A stretch of 64,000 bases of DNA, taken from assembly GCA_001986395.2 (NCBI GenBank), contig MQVO02000002.1:2790001-2854000 (forward strand). The letters are read 5' to 3'. The notes beneath the pieces were generated by a model that saw nothing but the letters and a program-made list of their open reading frames with translations, was not told the origin of the DNA and ran no database searches. This document shows, one piece after another, positions 25,090 through 35,658 of the stretch. The translations under genes and the position numbers were made by a program. Each line of letters opens with the position of its first letter. The first letter of the stretch is position 1. This stretch comes from Irpex lacteus. Taxonomy: Eukaryota > Basidiomycota > Agaricomycetes > Polyporales > Irpicaceae.

Positions 25090-27986
25090 TTCCAAAGAGC
25101 CCGTGGACAGACGGGCACGTGTGGAGGAGGTTCCGGACAGCGGAAGTGATGATGATAGTGGTATTGAAGCTATTGAGAAGCCTGCAAAGGACCCGAAAGC
25201 GGAATTGAGTAAGTGTTCAATGATCTAAATGAATAGGCAATCTTACATGGTGTTAGAGCGACTGTCGAAAGGATGGAAGGCACCGGTTTACGCGTTGTAC
25301 CGGACAGATGTTGATGTTGTGCAAAAGGGAGACCGCATCGTGCATCGCTTCCACTGTGCCGGCCCTGGATGTGACCACATCGTCAACCGTTATATTGACG
25401 GAAATGACGCAACATCGACAAGTAGCCTAAGAACTCACATTGGTAAATGCGCCGGATGGGGCCCCGACATCTTGAAGGCCATTGATAAGGTTAGCACCAG
25501 AGCGGAGGCTTTGCAAGCTATTCAGAAAGTCACACGAGGAGAAGCGACGTCAATAACGGTAGCGTTCGAAAGGACTGGCAAGGGCAAGGTTACGTATTCT
25601 ACGCGACCCCTGACGAAGTCGGAAACCAGGTCAGCACAGTCTTCGTATAACTCACAATACCGTACTTACCAATTGTTATGTAGAGCTGGCATGGTGCGCT
25701 GGTGCGCTGAGAGCTTGCGGCCATTTGCGGTAGCGAGCGACTCGAATTTCCTGTTCTTGATGAAGACCGGCCGGCCCTCGCAGTACGTTCCGTCGCCGAC
25801 TACGGTGTCCCGTGACACACGGCGTGTGTTCAAACGTGTGCGAACACGTATTGCGCAGATGCTACAGGTACGAGCATTCGTCAGGACTGAGGATTTGCAT
25901 TTATAATATATAACATGCTGACTCACCTTTAGAACTACGATGGCAACATTAATTTTGCGACGGATGCTTGGACGTCGCCCAATCATCGCGCGTTCGTGGC
26001 CTTTACCGTCCACATTGAGCATGAGGGTGAGCCTCTCGTGTTTCTACTCGACCTTTTGGAGGTTCCGCGTTCGCACTCGGGGCGCAATCTGGCGGAGGAG
26101 TTCGAGACGTTGCTGAAAGAGTTTGGCATCGAAGGGAAGGTAAGCATTGTCGTTGATGATCCAATGTAATTGATTACTCACAGTACAACGTATAGCTCGG
26201 CGAGGTCACCGCGGATAGCGCATCCGCGATGGATGCTATGGTGACCGAGCTCGAGCTATTGCTTGAGGATTTCAACGGTGCCGCGAACCGCACCCGGTGC
26301 TTCTCGCACATTGCGAATCTAATCGCGAAGGCCATACTGCGGCCGTTTGACGTAGGGAAGGGTGCAAAGGCGTTTGAGGATGGTGACGACAGATTGAGTG
26401 AGCTGGCAGAAGGGCTGGAGGTGGAGGAGGCCGTCGCTGCAGCAGAGTACGCAGCTGCGAACGAGGCAGAGGGCGGGGAGAATGAAGAGGATTGGCTTGC
26501 TGAGCTTGCTGATCTGTCTGCTGTTGAGCAGGACGAGCTGCGTGAAAACTCGCGTCCTGTCCAGTTCGTTCTAGTGAAGGTAATCCGTTAGCCACTGGCA
26601 GGTCAAGACATCACTTACATGGATCGTTTCAGATACGCAAGCTGTCATTTGCGATAATAAACTCCTCGACTCTCCTTCTGCCGGCATGGAAACGAGTCTT
26701 GAAGGACCTGAAGCTTGAAGAACGTCAGTTACCTCGAGACGTTCGCACTCGCTGGAATTCTACGTACCAAATGTTAAGCATGGCCATCAAGTATCGAGCA
26801 GCAGTTGATCAAATGACGGGAAGCAGGGACTTGGGTCTACGGAAGTATGAGCTGAGTGAGGATGAATGGGCCATTGCTCGACAACTGCGAGACGTCCTCA
26901 AGGTGAGTCTTGCGTTGTAGCGGAGTTTGAACTTACTGAATAGATGCTCGTGCGACGTGCGTTCTGCACTCAACACATTTACTTTAGATCTTTAACGATG
27001 TCACGCTCTTTTTCTCTCGTGGCTCACCTAACCTTGCCAAAGTCATCCCAGCTATGGACAAAATAGATGAAGAACTTGCGTCCGCCATCATCAACCCAAA
27101 ATTTGATCTGTCCATCCGTATCGCTCTCACCCTCGGCAAGAGAACACTGGAGCGATATTACAGCAAAACAGACGATACGGAGGCGTACCGTATATGTATG
27201 AGTAAGTGTCATTATTCTTCACACCACCGTATCATACTTACTGTATACGTTATAGTGCTCCATCCTCAATACAAGCGACAGTATTTTGAGAGTGCGAAGT
27301 GGGAACCGGCCTGGATCAAAACGGCAGAAGATATCGTGCGCACACAGTGGGAAGATAAGTACGCTATGCGTCTGGTTGAGGGATGTGATGAAACATCGGA
27401 TGTGGTTGAAGATGGTAATGAGGTAAGTATCCCGCTCTCTCTTCTTCAACGATTACGGTTTAACTAACACTGAGTTAAATCACGAATCACAGTCGGAGTC
27501 GGATAATATATTCGATGTCATGTATTCTGCACGCCCTGCAGCAGACAAGCGCGATGCGCTTCTTCGTTACTTACAAGACCCAGTGGAGACCGTCAACGAT
27601 CCCCTCGCATGGTGGGAACGCAACTCTGACCGGTATGATCCTCGGCTTGCTCGTATGGCCAAGGATTATCTGAGTATTCCGGGTAAGTACTCCCTTCTTT
27701 ATTGAGGGCTACTATCAATTATTGATGTGTACTATCTGTCATTACTATAGCGACGTCTGTTGACGTCGAACGTGTCTTTAGCACCGGCCGTATTCTACTT
27801 AGCCATATCCGCAACCGTCTATCGGCACAAACGACTCGCGCACTTATTTGCCTCAACAACTGGAGTAAACTGGGGCTTGTGAAGGATGACGACGTCCTGA
27901 AAGCCACTGCGGAAGAGGAGCTTAATACAGAGGAGACAGTTGATGAGGTGGCCGATGGCTGGGATAGTATCACACTCAAAAACTAA
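25090..27986 (+). CDS. hAT transposase (hAT-1), N-terminus truncated
   Basis: About ten exons joined by short GT-AG introns read through to the TAA at 27984-27986. A BED-type zinc finger is seen at about 25340-25450 (FHCAGPGCDH, then SLRTHIGKC). The catalytic core follows: the first Asp is in FATDAWTSPNHR (about 25945-25980), the second in VTADSAS (about 26210), and a CFSHIANL box comes after it. The C-terminal hAT dimerisation region is complete, with WWERN at about 27613 and SVDVERVFSTGR at about 27766. It should cut and paste an element with 8-bp target duplications. All joins tested keep frame, so only the N-terminus and left end are lost. It is inferred to be immobile in cis but possibly able to supply transposase to related ends. 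Confidence 0.85.
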
Positions 27987-28135
27987 GTCTTGTATTGTAT
28001 CTCTCTATGTCATCTTTGTTCTATACTTCCTCTACAGTGATGCTTACATGTTTTACAACTCATTCCCTATTAATACTCGTACATTACAAGACACGGAACT
28101 TCACAAACCCTCAAGCATAACCCCAGGGTTAGTCA

Positions 28136-28232
28136 ACCCCCCCTACCCCTGCAAAAACCCTTACCCCTCTGAAGGGTAGGGGTACACGAGGGGTAGGGGT
28201 AAGGGTAGAATTTTATTCATGGGGGTTTACCC
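28136..28232. repeat. hAT-1 right-end subterminal repeats
   Basis: Clustered CCCCTACCCC and GGGGTAGGGG copies in both orientations sit just inside the element end. Such clusters serve as transposase binding sites in hAT elements. The G-rich run on the top strand (28179-28208) has four G-tracts and could form a quadruplex; that is inference. Confidence 0.5.
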
Positions 28233-31200
28233 TTGTCGTTCACTAATGACGTATACTACACACCAGCACCATCCGTCTACTATCCTCCTTACCCTCCTTA
28301 TCCGCCGTATTCTCAATCTATGCCGTACTACCCTCTGCCGCCTCATGTGTATCCCCCTCCGCTCAGTCACGCTCTCCCCCCTCTTCAAAGTCATCCTTAT
28401 CCATACTCGGCCATCCCAGGCTCTTACATTCCACCAGTAACAACCCTCCCTGCGCCGCCTCCGTCTCGTCAAGTGGATTCATCTCACATACCTCACATCG
28501 CCGGTACTGCAAAGAGGGCTGAGGGGGGCCCCGCTATTGGCAACGATGACTCTGTCGACTCCGATGAAGACAGTACTAGTGAAGCTGGCGTAGTAGGCAA
28601 GGAGGTTACGGTTGAAGAGCAACAACCTCCTGATAGTGAAGGTCTGTCATCATTTTACGCAGTGTACCAGATTACTATTGCACGGGCTAATCCTTGCTAT
28701 TAAGATTGGCCGCAAGGATATAGTCGGCGTAAAATTCTCGTACCTCCAAGCGAGTCGAAAAAGCGTCACAAAATTTCAAAGTGGGTTTGGCGATCGAACG
28801 GTACATGCGACCACCCCGAAGGCGGAAAGGTGGAACGACGTCTATGTCTCGGTGTGCTACAGTGCACACAGTGTCATCAGTCAGCCCGCCCTCGTGTCAA
28901 TGGCGGCGCACTAAGGGACCAGATCAGGGATGGCTGCACTGTCCTTCGATGTGGTGCTCGTCCACTGCTTCATATTGACTGTCCCGACGCTTATACTCTA
29001 CAGTGGAAGGTAGTAGAAGGCGAGGACACATACCTTATATGGGAGCACCACGGCCATCATGCACACGACTTCCCTCCCGGTGGTGCACTGTCTCCAACTC
29101 AGCTAGAACAGCTAGATCAGCAGGTTGCACAACGACCTGATGCAAGTGCCCATCAGCTCAGAACTGGCACCGTTTCTCGTGGCTCTGTCCCTTTAGGGAA
29201 GATTGATGCTTCTCTTGCGGACCCTAGAAAGGCACGCAACGCAGTCGATCAGAGCCGAGAGCGTCTTGGAATGCAGCCTGAATCTCGCAAGGGGGGCTTT
29301 GCTTTTCTCAAGGCTTTGCACAAGCTCTTTGAGGAAACCATACCTAAACCATTTCTGGTCGCTTCTGGTCTTGCTCAACCTACTTTCCTCACCTTACAGA
29401 CTGCTTTCATGAAGAAGATACTTAGCGAGGCCGTAGAGGATTGGAAAGACAGCACAGCAGACGGCACAAACCAGGGACTCATGGAGGTTCAGATTGGAAG
29501 ACTTGGATGTGTTACCAACGCCGACCACTCATACTTTAGGCAAGGAAATGTCGTCACTACCTGCGCCTTCAGCCTTAAAATAGTACAATGGGTGCCAGTA
29601 CTATATACCTGGGCACTTCACCTGGATTCCGATCACTATCAGGTTCATTTCCGTCGCCTTAATCACGACCTAATCGAAGCGGCAGGTGTCAGTCAACTTG
29701 TACCATTTAATCGGCGTCTTTTGAGTGGAGTACGTATTCCTTCTGGTCAACTAATACTTTGAGAACGATAGGCTAAATATAGCTCTTCAGGTCTTCGACT
29801 TTTCTGCTGCTCAACGCTTGGCACATGAAATTGAATACGCCGAAGCTGTGATCAGCACCCTTCCGCAATGGTCTGAGCTTAGCTCGGAGGCGCAGGATGC
29901 CGAACGAAAGAATCTACGAGCGCAGGCCCGGGAGTATCAGAAGGGCTGTTTCACACACTTCGGAGCATCTACCAAACGGCTTAAGCAAAGTCATACTCTT
30001 GTTCCTCCAACCCAGCATGGCCGATTCGACGATCTGATTAACACCCTCCTTGCTGACAGCGCAAGTCTGGCAGACTTCGACGCTGCAGTGCGCTCTCTCC
30101 GCTCTGAATTTCCCAAGTTAGAGAACTGGCTTACCTGGTGGTTAGCTCCACACAATGCTTCCATGATTTTTCCTGCCAAACGGGCGATGAATCCTACTCT
30201 ATCCCGTCAGCTTCCAAACACATCCAATCCGGTGGAGACAAGACACGCGCTTCTTCACCATGCCACTAATGTGCACCAGGAGCTGATCACCGGTGTTCAT
30301 TTCCTCTTCCTTCATGTCGAGGAATTAGAGAGGCAGTACGACAGCATTGAAGGTGTGTTTTATATGTTACCATTCTGAGCATGCTACAACTCATTTCTCG
30401 CTTGGATCACATATAGGTGGCCACTCTTCTCCTAGCAAGCGCATACAGACTCAGCGTTCTCGAAGCGTACGATTTGCACCTAATGACAGCCGAGCTCCCG
30501 ATACTGTGGCTCTACTTGCAGGGAAATCTGAACTTGCTCAAAAATCTGCTATTCCTCCATCGTCATCATCATCTGCTACCAACGGGAACCAGAACACCAT
30601 CTCCTCCACCATCTTTTCGGTGATTTCGTTACCTGCTACCACTTCGACCTCTCGAAGATTACAGTCTTATCAGTGGGTCGACAATTCATGCTTCATCGAT
30701 GTAGGCCTGGAGTTATTGTTCCAAGCTATCTTGCTCCTGGACAATGAAGAACATCAGAAGTTCAAAACCATTGTTCCTCTCGGCTCACCGCTTCACACAC
30801 TTCTGGTCAACTTCTCTGCACGTCTTCACTGGATTTGTACTGAGCCTCCTACTGTGACCAACACGAGAAAGAAGAAAGGCAAGCACATCGCCAATATTCC
30901 ACAAGGACAGGATCTGGCATTTGGACTCCAAACGCTTCGCATTGCACAACTGGCCGTACGAACCTCCACTAATGACTGGGCAAGAAAGTACCCAAACTTC
31001 AACGGCCTACGTTACGGTCCTGCTACCTTCGGCTCAGTGCCTGTTTGGCTGACTTGTGCTGTTTTGGTACGTTTCACTACCTCCTTCTCATCAATGTGAA
31101 GCTCATTGCAATGCACACTGTCGACACAACAGGACGAAACCAATCTCGAGTCTCAATTGCTCTTCTGTTTACAGCACCATTTGTCATGCAGCTGCACCTC

Positions 31201-33152
31201 AGGCCACTCTACCTCATCCATAGTCACACTTCCTCTCCCAATTCTTCGACTCTCAGAAGCAGATGTGAGACGTGCTGCGCTTGCATGTTCCATCGGAGTG
31301 GAGCAGGTCGATCTTGGTCGCTATCTCTCTCATCTTCTTGCTTCTCAGCCTACCATTCCTTTTCCAGGCTATCCTACTAGAGGATCCGAACGAGGACGTC
31401 TGTGCAACAGCGTGTTAGGTCTTTGCTCAGACCCTCATTGCAATGAACTCCTGACTGTCTCAGACATCAAGACGGAGTGGCCACGGGTACTTCAAATTGT
31501 ACCTAACGGTCAGACACAGTTCAATCGCACACTTGCCTCCATTCACTTTCCTGTCGACTTCGCTATACATTCCCAAGTGTCCAATGTGTCCCGTCTCAGC
31601 TCACCACCTCCTATCCAGTACTCTCTCATTGGACGTGTTCTCTTTGATGCTGCTACAAAGCATTATACGGCGCAGCTGATTATTGGAGACCGTACATTTG
31701 CCTATGATAGTCAGGCATATGATGGCCGACTAAGGAACATTGGACCTCGAGATATGTTGGATGGTACTTGTGGTGAGAACGTGATTCTGGTGCTATACTA
31801 TAGACAGTCTATGAATGCGGTTCGTTGAACAATCTGTGTTTTGTAGACCTATGTGCTGATACTTTGCTGCAGATATCCGAGCATGACTCTGTCTATCTTC
31901 GGCATACTCCCCGTGAGCCGCCGCTTCCACAGGATCAGGTTGTTGTTGACTCAGACACCGAGTCCTCCGAACCCGATGTGCCTCTTGCATCTGTTCGAAC
32001 GCAGATAGCTCCTGTAAGCTCACGATATAAATCATATATCTATTCTTGTACACTACTCATAATTCGTTTAGCCTGCCAGTGGTCGCAAGCCTATACCACT
32101 AGTGATAGCAGCGACTTATGACAGTGAAGGGGCTAATCAGGTGAACACTCCTGCTTATGAAGACGATCATGATGCAGCGTATGAAGACTTCATGAAGATG
32201 GTGCAGAGTAGCAAAGCGAAGCCGGTGCACAGCTCTTCACATCCAACAAAGGAAACTGTGCATTGTATGGGCTGCGATTCAGATGTTGAAAAGGGTGCTA
32301 TGATACAATGCAGCAAATGCGAACAGTGGTCCCATCAGGAGTGTATCGATACCCAGTTTGGACTACCCGCATCCTTGAACGATCCCAACGCAGAGTGGAA
32401 GTGTCCGGAGTGCGACGGAGTGAGTGCCTTATGGGAAGATACGCTGTGTGTGCATTCTAATCTCCATAAACAACCTGAACGCTAACATAGAGATTAATCA
32501 TCCACTTTTTGAACTTCTAGTATTGGCCAACATATTCTTTATAGGATGATCGATGAAGGTCCACTCTACCCTGCCCGTATAGTTGCAAGGCGTGGCTATA
32601 ATGCGGACATCCACTGGTACTACGGCAACGACTATCCTAGAGCCAGTCGTGGAAATCCCAGCCAACGTCCAAAGTTCACCACTATTCCTATCCATTGTTG
32701 TGCCGCAGCTGTGAAAGATCGTGATTGGACCAATGGGCGCAAACCAGTAAGTCTTGTAGCTCTGTCCAACTCACAGCAATGGCATACTAATGTCAGAGAA
32801 ACAGACGGGTTGTATCTTGTGGCCTATCAGACTTATAGAGGATGCCACAGATCTATATGGGTACAAGAATGAAGATATCAGCTCAATCCTGAAAGATGCT
32901 TTTTCGTCCGTTCTCGAAATCCTCAGCGGTAATCGTCCTCACCCTATCATCGACTTATTCCGGGAGCATGTCGGCACAGGTCCAGCAAATCCTCGAGTTT
33001 GTTCTCGGTTCCTAGGCGAATTCCATATTCCCTTGCTGCGCGGTGACGAGTCACTCATTGCAGAGGTACTATTACCTATGACCAAGATAATGATTGGACG
33101 CTGGACACAGGAAGCCATGTCAGGCTCTATATTTCTCCGGACAGTAGAACAT
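28207..33152 (+). pseudogene. Mutator-like (MULE) transposase with GCM-type zinc finger, USP-like protease and PHD finger; split by hAT-2
   Basis: The open frame starts after a stop at 28206-28208 with no usable ATG, so the N-terminus is probably lost to hAT-1. In order: a Tyr/Pro-rich region; a WRKY-GCM1 type zinc finger (28782-29070: SNGTC, QCTQC, RCGARPLLHIDC, HHGHH); a DDE transposase core with D at 29523 (VTNADHSYF), D at 29797 (VFDFSAAQR) and E at 30235 (SNPVETRH); a USP-like protease with C at 30689 (WVDNSCFID) and H at 31661 (KHYTAQLI, then FAYDS); a PHD finger 32264-32413 (CMGC, CSKC, WSHQEC, CPEC); and a Tudor/PWWP-like stretch (about 32555-32640). Introns near 28640, 29715, 30352, 31066, 31820, 32014, 32420 and 32748 were inferred; the one after the PHD finger could not be joined cleanly. 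The frame runs into the hAT-2 insertion, which supplies a stop at 33153. Confidence 0.8.
33145..33152 (+). repeat. Left copy of hAT-2 target site duplication (TAGAACAT)
   Basis: TAGAACAT is present exactly here and again at 38918-38925, on the two sides of the hAT-2 termini. Eight bases is the length made by hAT transposases. Confidence 0.95.
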
Positions 33153-33360
33153 TAAAGGTCAGAACGGGTGCACCCGCGGGTTGACCCGCACCCTACCTGT
33201 GGGTTTCAAAGTTATGAACTATAATACCTACACCTGTACAGGTAATTAGGCGCCAGGTACCCTACCCGCAGGTCAAGGTACCTGCGTCTTGGAGGTGTAC
33301 CTGCGGCTCTTATGTACATTACCAATATAATATGACATTTACCGATATGAGCCCAAAAGC

Positions 33361-34077
33361 ATGGCTTTTCAACCTTGTCACAGTCTTGTGATGATGCCAC
33401 GAAGCACTGCGTTTCCTCAGCAGCTCTTTGAGCGTGTTTTCACGCGAGTTCTCGAGCTTGAGAAGCAGTTAGCAGAAAAAACCACGCAGCTGGACGACAA
33501 CCACGCAACACTGCAGACCATTCATTCTGCACTGGGGCGTATTCTAAGCAATACACCTGATGAACCGGTAGGTGATATAGCCTCATCCAAATGCCAGTAT
33601 GCTAACTTCAAGCCTATTACGTGCAGAGTCAGATCGAAGATAGAGAAATGTCCGAGGCGTTGGATTCTGACGGCGAGGGTGTACCTACAGACGCAGACGT
33701 CGGTACGTGGCATGTCACGATGTGCATTAAGACGACGTACATAGCTAACTACGGACTCGGTGCTATTTTATTCAGTACTACCCCCAGCCGATATACACCC
33801 TACCCTGCCGTCGAGTCCTGTTCTCGCCATAGTAATCGGACTTACTACAAACATGATTATTCGAAAGCACCAACTAGGAGACGAAGTCAAGACTGAAATT
33901 TTAGACTGTTTGCGCAAAGAGGATCCTGTGGATTGGTACTGGCGGTTTTTTGATTCTTGTAGTTTAACGGAGGACGTCTCTTATGAGCTTTCATATGCTA
34001 TGCATCTCGACGCGGGTATACCCTTTGATTACACGGCATGTATTTCAACTCCCTATTCGCCTTGGACGATTCATTAG
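33361..34077 (+). CDS. Small passenger gene in hAT-2, unknown function
   Basis: Three exons: the ATG at 33361 (another at 33391) to a donor at 33569, a short acidic exon (33627-33701, SQIEDREMSEALDSDGEG), and a last exon from about 33775 to the TAG at 34075. The first exon has a heptad-like stretch (LELEKQLAEKTTQLDDNHA) typical of a coiled coil. The last exon has LRKEDPVDWYWRFFDSCSL. No family was recognised. It lies wholly inside hAT-2, so it moves with the element; a role in transposition or a captured host gene are both possible. Confidence 0.5.
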
Positions 34078-34214
34078 AGTACTACTAGTGACGGAGACCG
34101 GGAGACAAGTTGTATGTACTATGTTGATACTACCGTTCAAAAACAATCACGCAGTTTTTTAAGTCAAACAGTTGCACCGCGGTAGCACACTATGGTACTA
34201 GTATACATGTACAG

Positions 34215-34574
34215 CTAATCACGCGCGAGACTCTCTAGATGCTCCATCGCTCGCCCCATCCCTTCCGGTGTCAACGCACCTACACCTGCCGGATCCCACG
34301 CTCGATATTCTCCCATCACTAGATTAAACAGATGTGCGAGTGCTGGAGGGCGTCCTTGGTACGTCGCGTTGAATTCGGCACCTGCGAAGGCGGCGAGTAT
34401 GAACAGCCTGTCATCGGCGTTTGAGGACACTTCCCGAGGCGTGAAATTGCCGGTCAACATGGTAGTGTCCACCTGTGTAGCTCCAGCGGAGTCGAGCTCG
34501 CCCAGCAAGTCTCCGAGTGTGCGTAGCCACAGGGTGACTGCTCGCCGAGGTGCTTGTCGAGCGCGATGAGGCAT
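34215..34574 (-). CDS. Second small passenger ORF in hAT-2 (119 aa)
   Basis: Single open frame from the ATG at 34574 (MPHRARQAPRRAVTLWLR) to the TAG at 34217-34215. The N-terminus is basic, the middle is mixed, and the C-terminus is helical (GMGRAMEHLESLARD). It converges on the upstream passenger gene. No domain was recognised. Its GC content is higher than that of the surrounding repeats, which favours a real gene, but it has no introns to support it. Confidence 0.45.
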   Translation of the reverse strand: MPHRARQAPRRAVTLWLRTLGDLLGELDSAGATQVDTTMLTGNFTPREVSSNADDRLFILAAFAGAEFNATYQGRPPALAHLFNLVMGEYRAWDPAGVGALTPEGMGRAMEHLESLARD

Positions 34575-35658
34575 AGTAGAGTACTGTAGGACTTGGTTAG
34601 TACAGCTACTTAATAATGACTGGTGAGCTGCGCTGACTTACGCACAAAGCGTTTTTAGATTCGAGTATTGGGAGTTTGTGTGATGGCGCTGTTAAACTTG
34701 CAGAAGCCGAGAGTGGAGAGCGAAGAGGGGAGGGTAGCCTGGGGGTCGAACAGGTCATGAGGTGCGAGCTACCGTACAGGGCATGCTTGAGTCAGCTAAT
34801 CAAATTGTACGTGCTGGCCAGAAGTACACACCTTTATTTCTGCCCTCGATGCCCCCGATCCCCATCCATCCGGTCTTCGGTACCCGCCATACCGTGAGCA
34901 ACATGCGGGCCAGTAGCAGCCCGGCAGACGAAGCTATAGCAATCGCACTATCCGTAGAGTACTGGTAATCCTAGCACAAAATCAGTACAAACACAAATAC
35001 CAACACGGACGGAGACTTACCAGGCTCGCTCCCTCTCACAACCACTCTCGTTGCTTGTCTTCGTTGGTCCTGCACTTCCGCAGTGCTCGCGGAGTCTGTG
35101 GGTCACATAATGCGTATAGCATCAGCAGATCTGTAAATGCAAGTGATGTGCGTGCTCGTACCCAGCCAGCCAGTCATCGTTGTGCTGGGTGCTATAATCG
35201 AATTTTAATCTCAGCGGCTTGACCCAGACCATATGGCTACTGATATCGTACCTTGTGAGTAGATCTGTACGTCCAAAGAGGCAATTGTGGATGTCGGTCT
35301 GTAGTATAGATGATGAACGAGGCATACAGTGGGCGAAGCGACTGCAAGTTGTGGAATGAAGAGGGAAAGCGCACAGTCGACGTGGGAGTGGCCCGAGCGC
35401 TTTTGCGGCTGAGTTATTCCCACAGCTCGGCCAGCGCATTTGTCGCTGCGCCTTCATCACTTTTGCCTCTGCTCACGATCGTCCAGCGGAAGTAAATCGA
35501 GTTCGTCGAACTCCGTGGCCTCCGAAACATGTGGTACTGGGGGTCTGGCCAAGGTTTCGGCCGGAGCAGTAACTCCTAAGCCAGGGGATATTTGCGACAT
35601 CTCGCAGGTAAGCACTCGCAACTTCGACCTGTCTGAAGCTCTTCCCATACCAATAACC
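34575..35658. other. Interior of hAT-2 between passenger genes and transposase: no confident gene
   Basis: Short open stretches occur on both strands, but none has convincing splice structure. The stretch 35440-35658 reads openly into the transposase ATG (SLRLHHFCLC, then TPKPGDICDIS) and may be leader or an upstream exon of the transposase. Confidence 0.4.

Larger units (their letters stand above)
25090..28232 (+). mobile_element. hAT-1: 5'-truncated hAT DNA transposon
   Basis: Contains a multi-exon hAT transposase gene and a right end rich in GGGTAGGGG/CCCCTACCC repeats (28136-28210), closing with GGGGGTTTACCCTTG near 28221-28235. The left end is missing: the coding region begins directly after a Helitron-like terminus, so neither a left inverted repeat nor an 8-bp duplication can be checked. 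The right border is placed at about 28232, because the adjoining MULE reading frame becomes open only there and has no start codon of its own. That suggests hAT-1 sits inside the MULE gene. Confidence 0.65.

Noticed and set aside
28136..28210. Telomere-like repeat tract
   Set aside because: The CCCCTACCC words resemble telomere repeats but are irregular, appear in both orientations and sit at a hAT end.
28207..33152. KDZ (Kyakuja-Dileera-Zisupton) transposase with a TET/JBP neighbour
   Set aside because: The zinc finger and the VTNADHSYF, VFDFSAAQR, NPVETRH core fit the GCM-type MULE family better, and no TET/JBP motif was found nearby.
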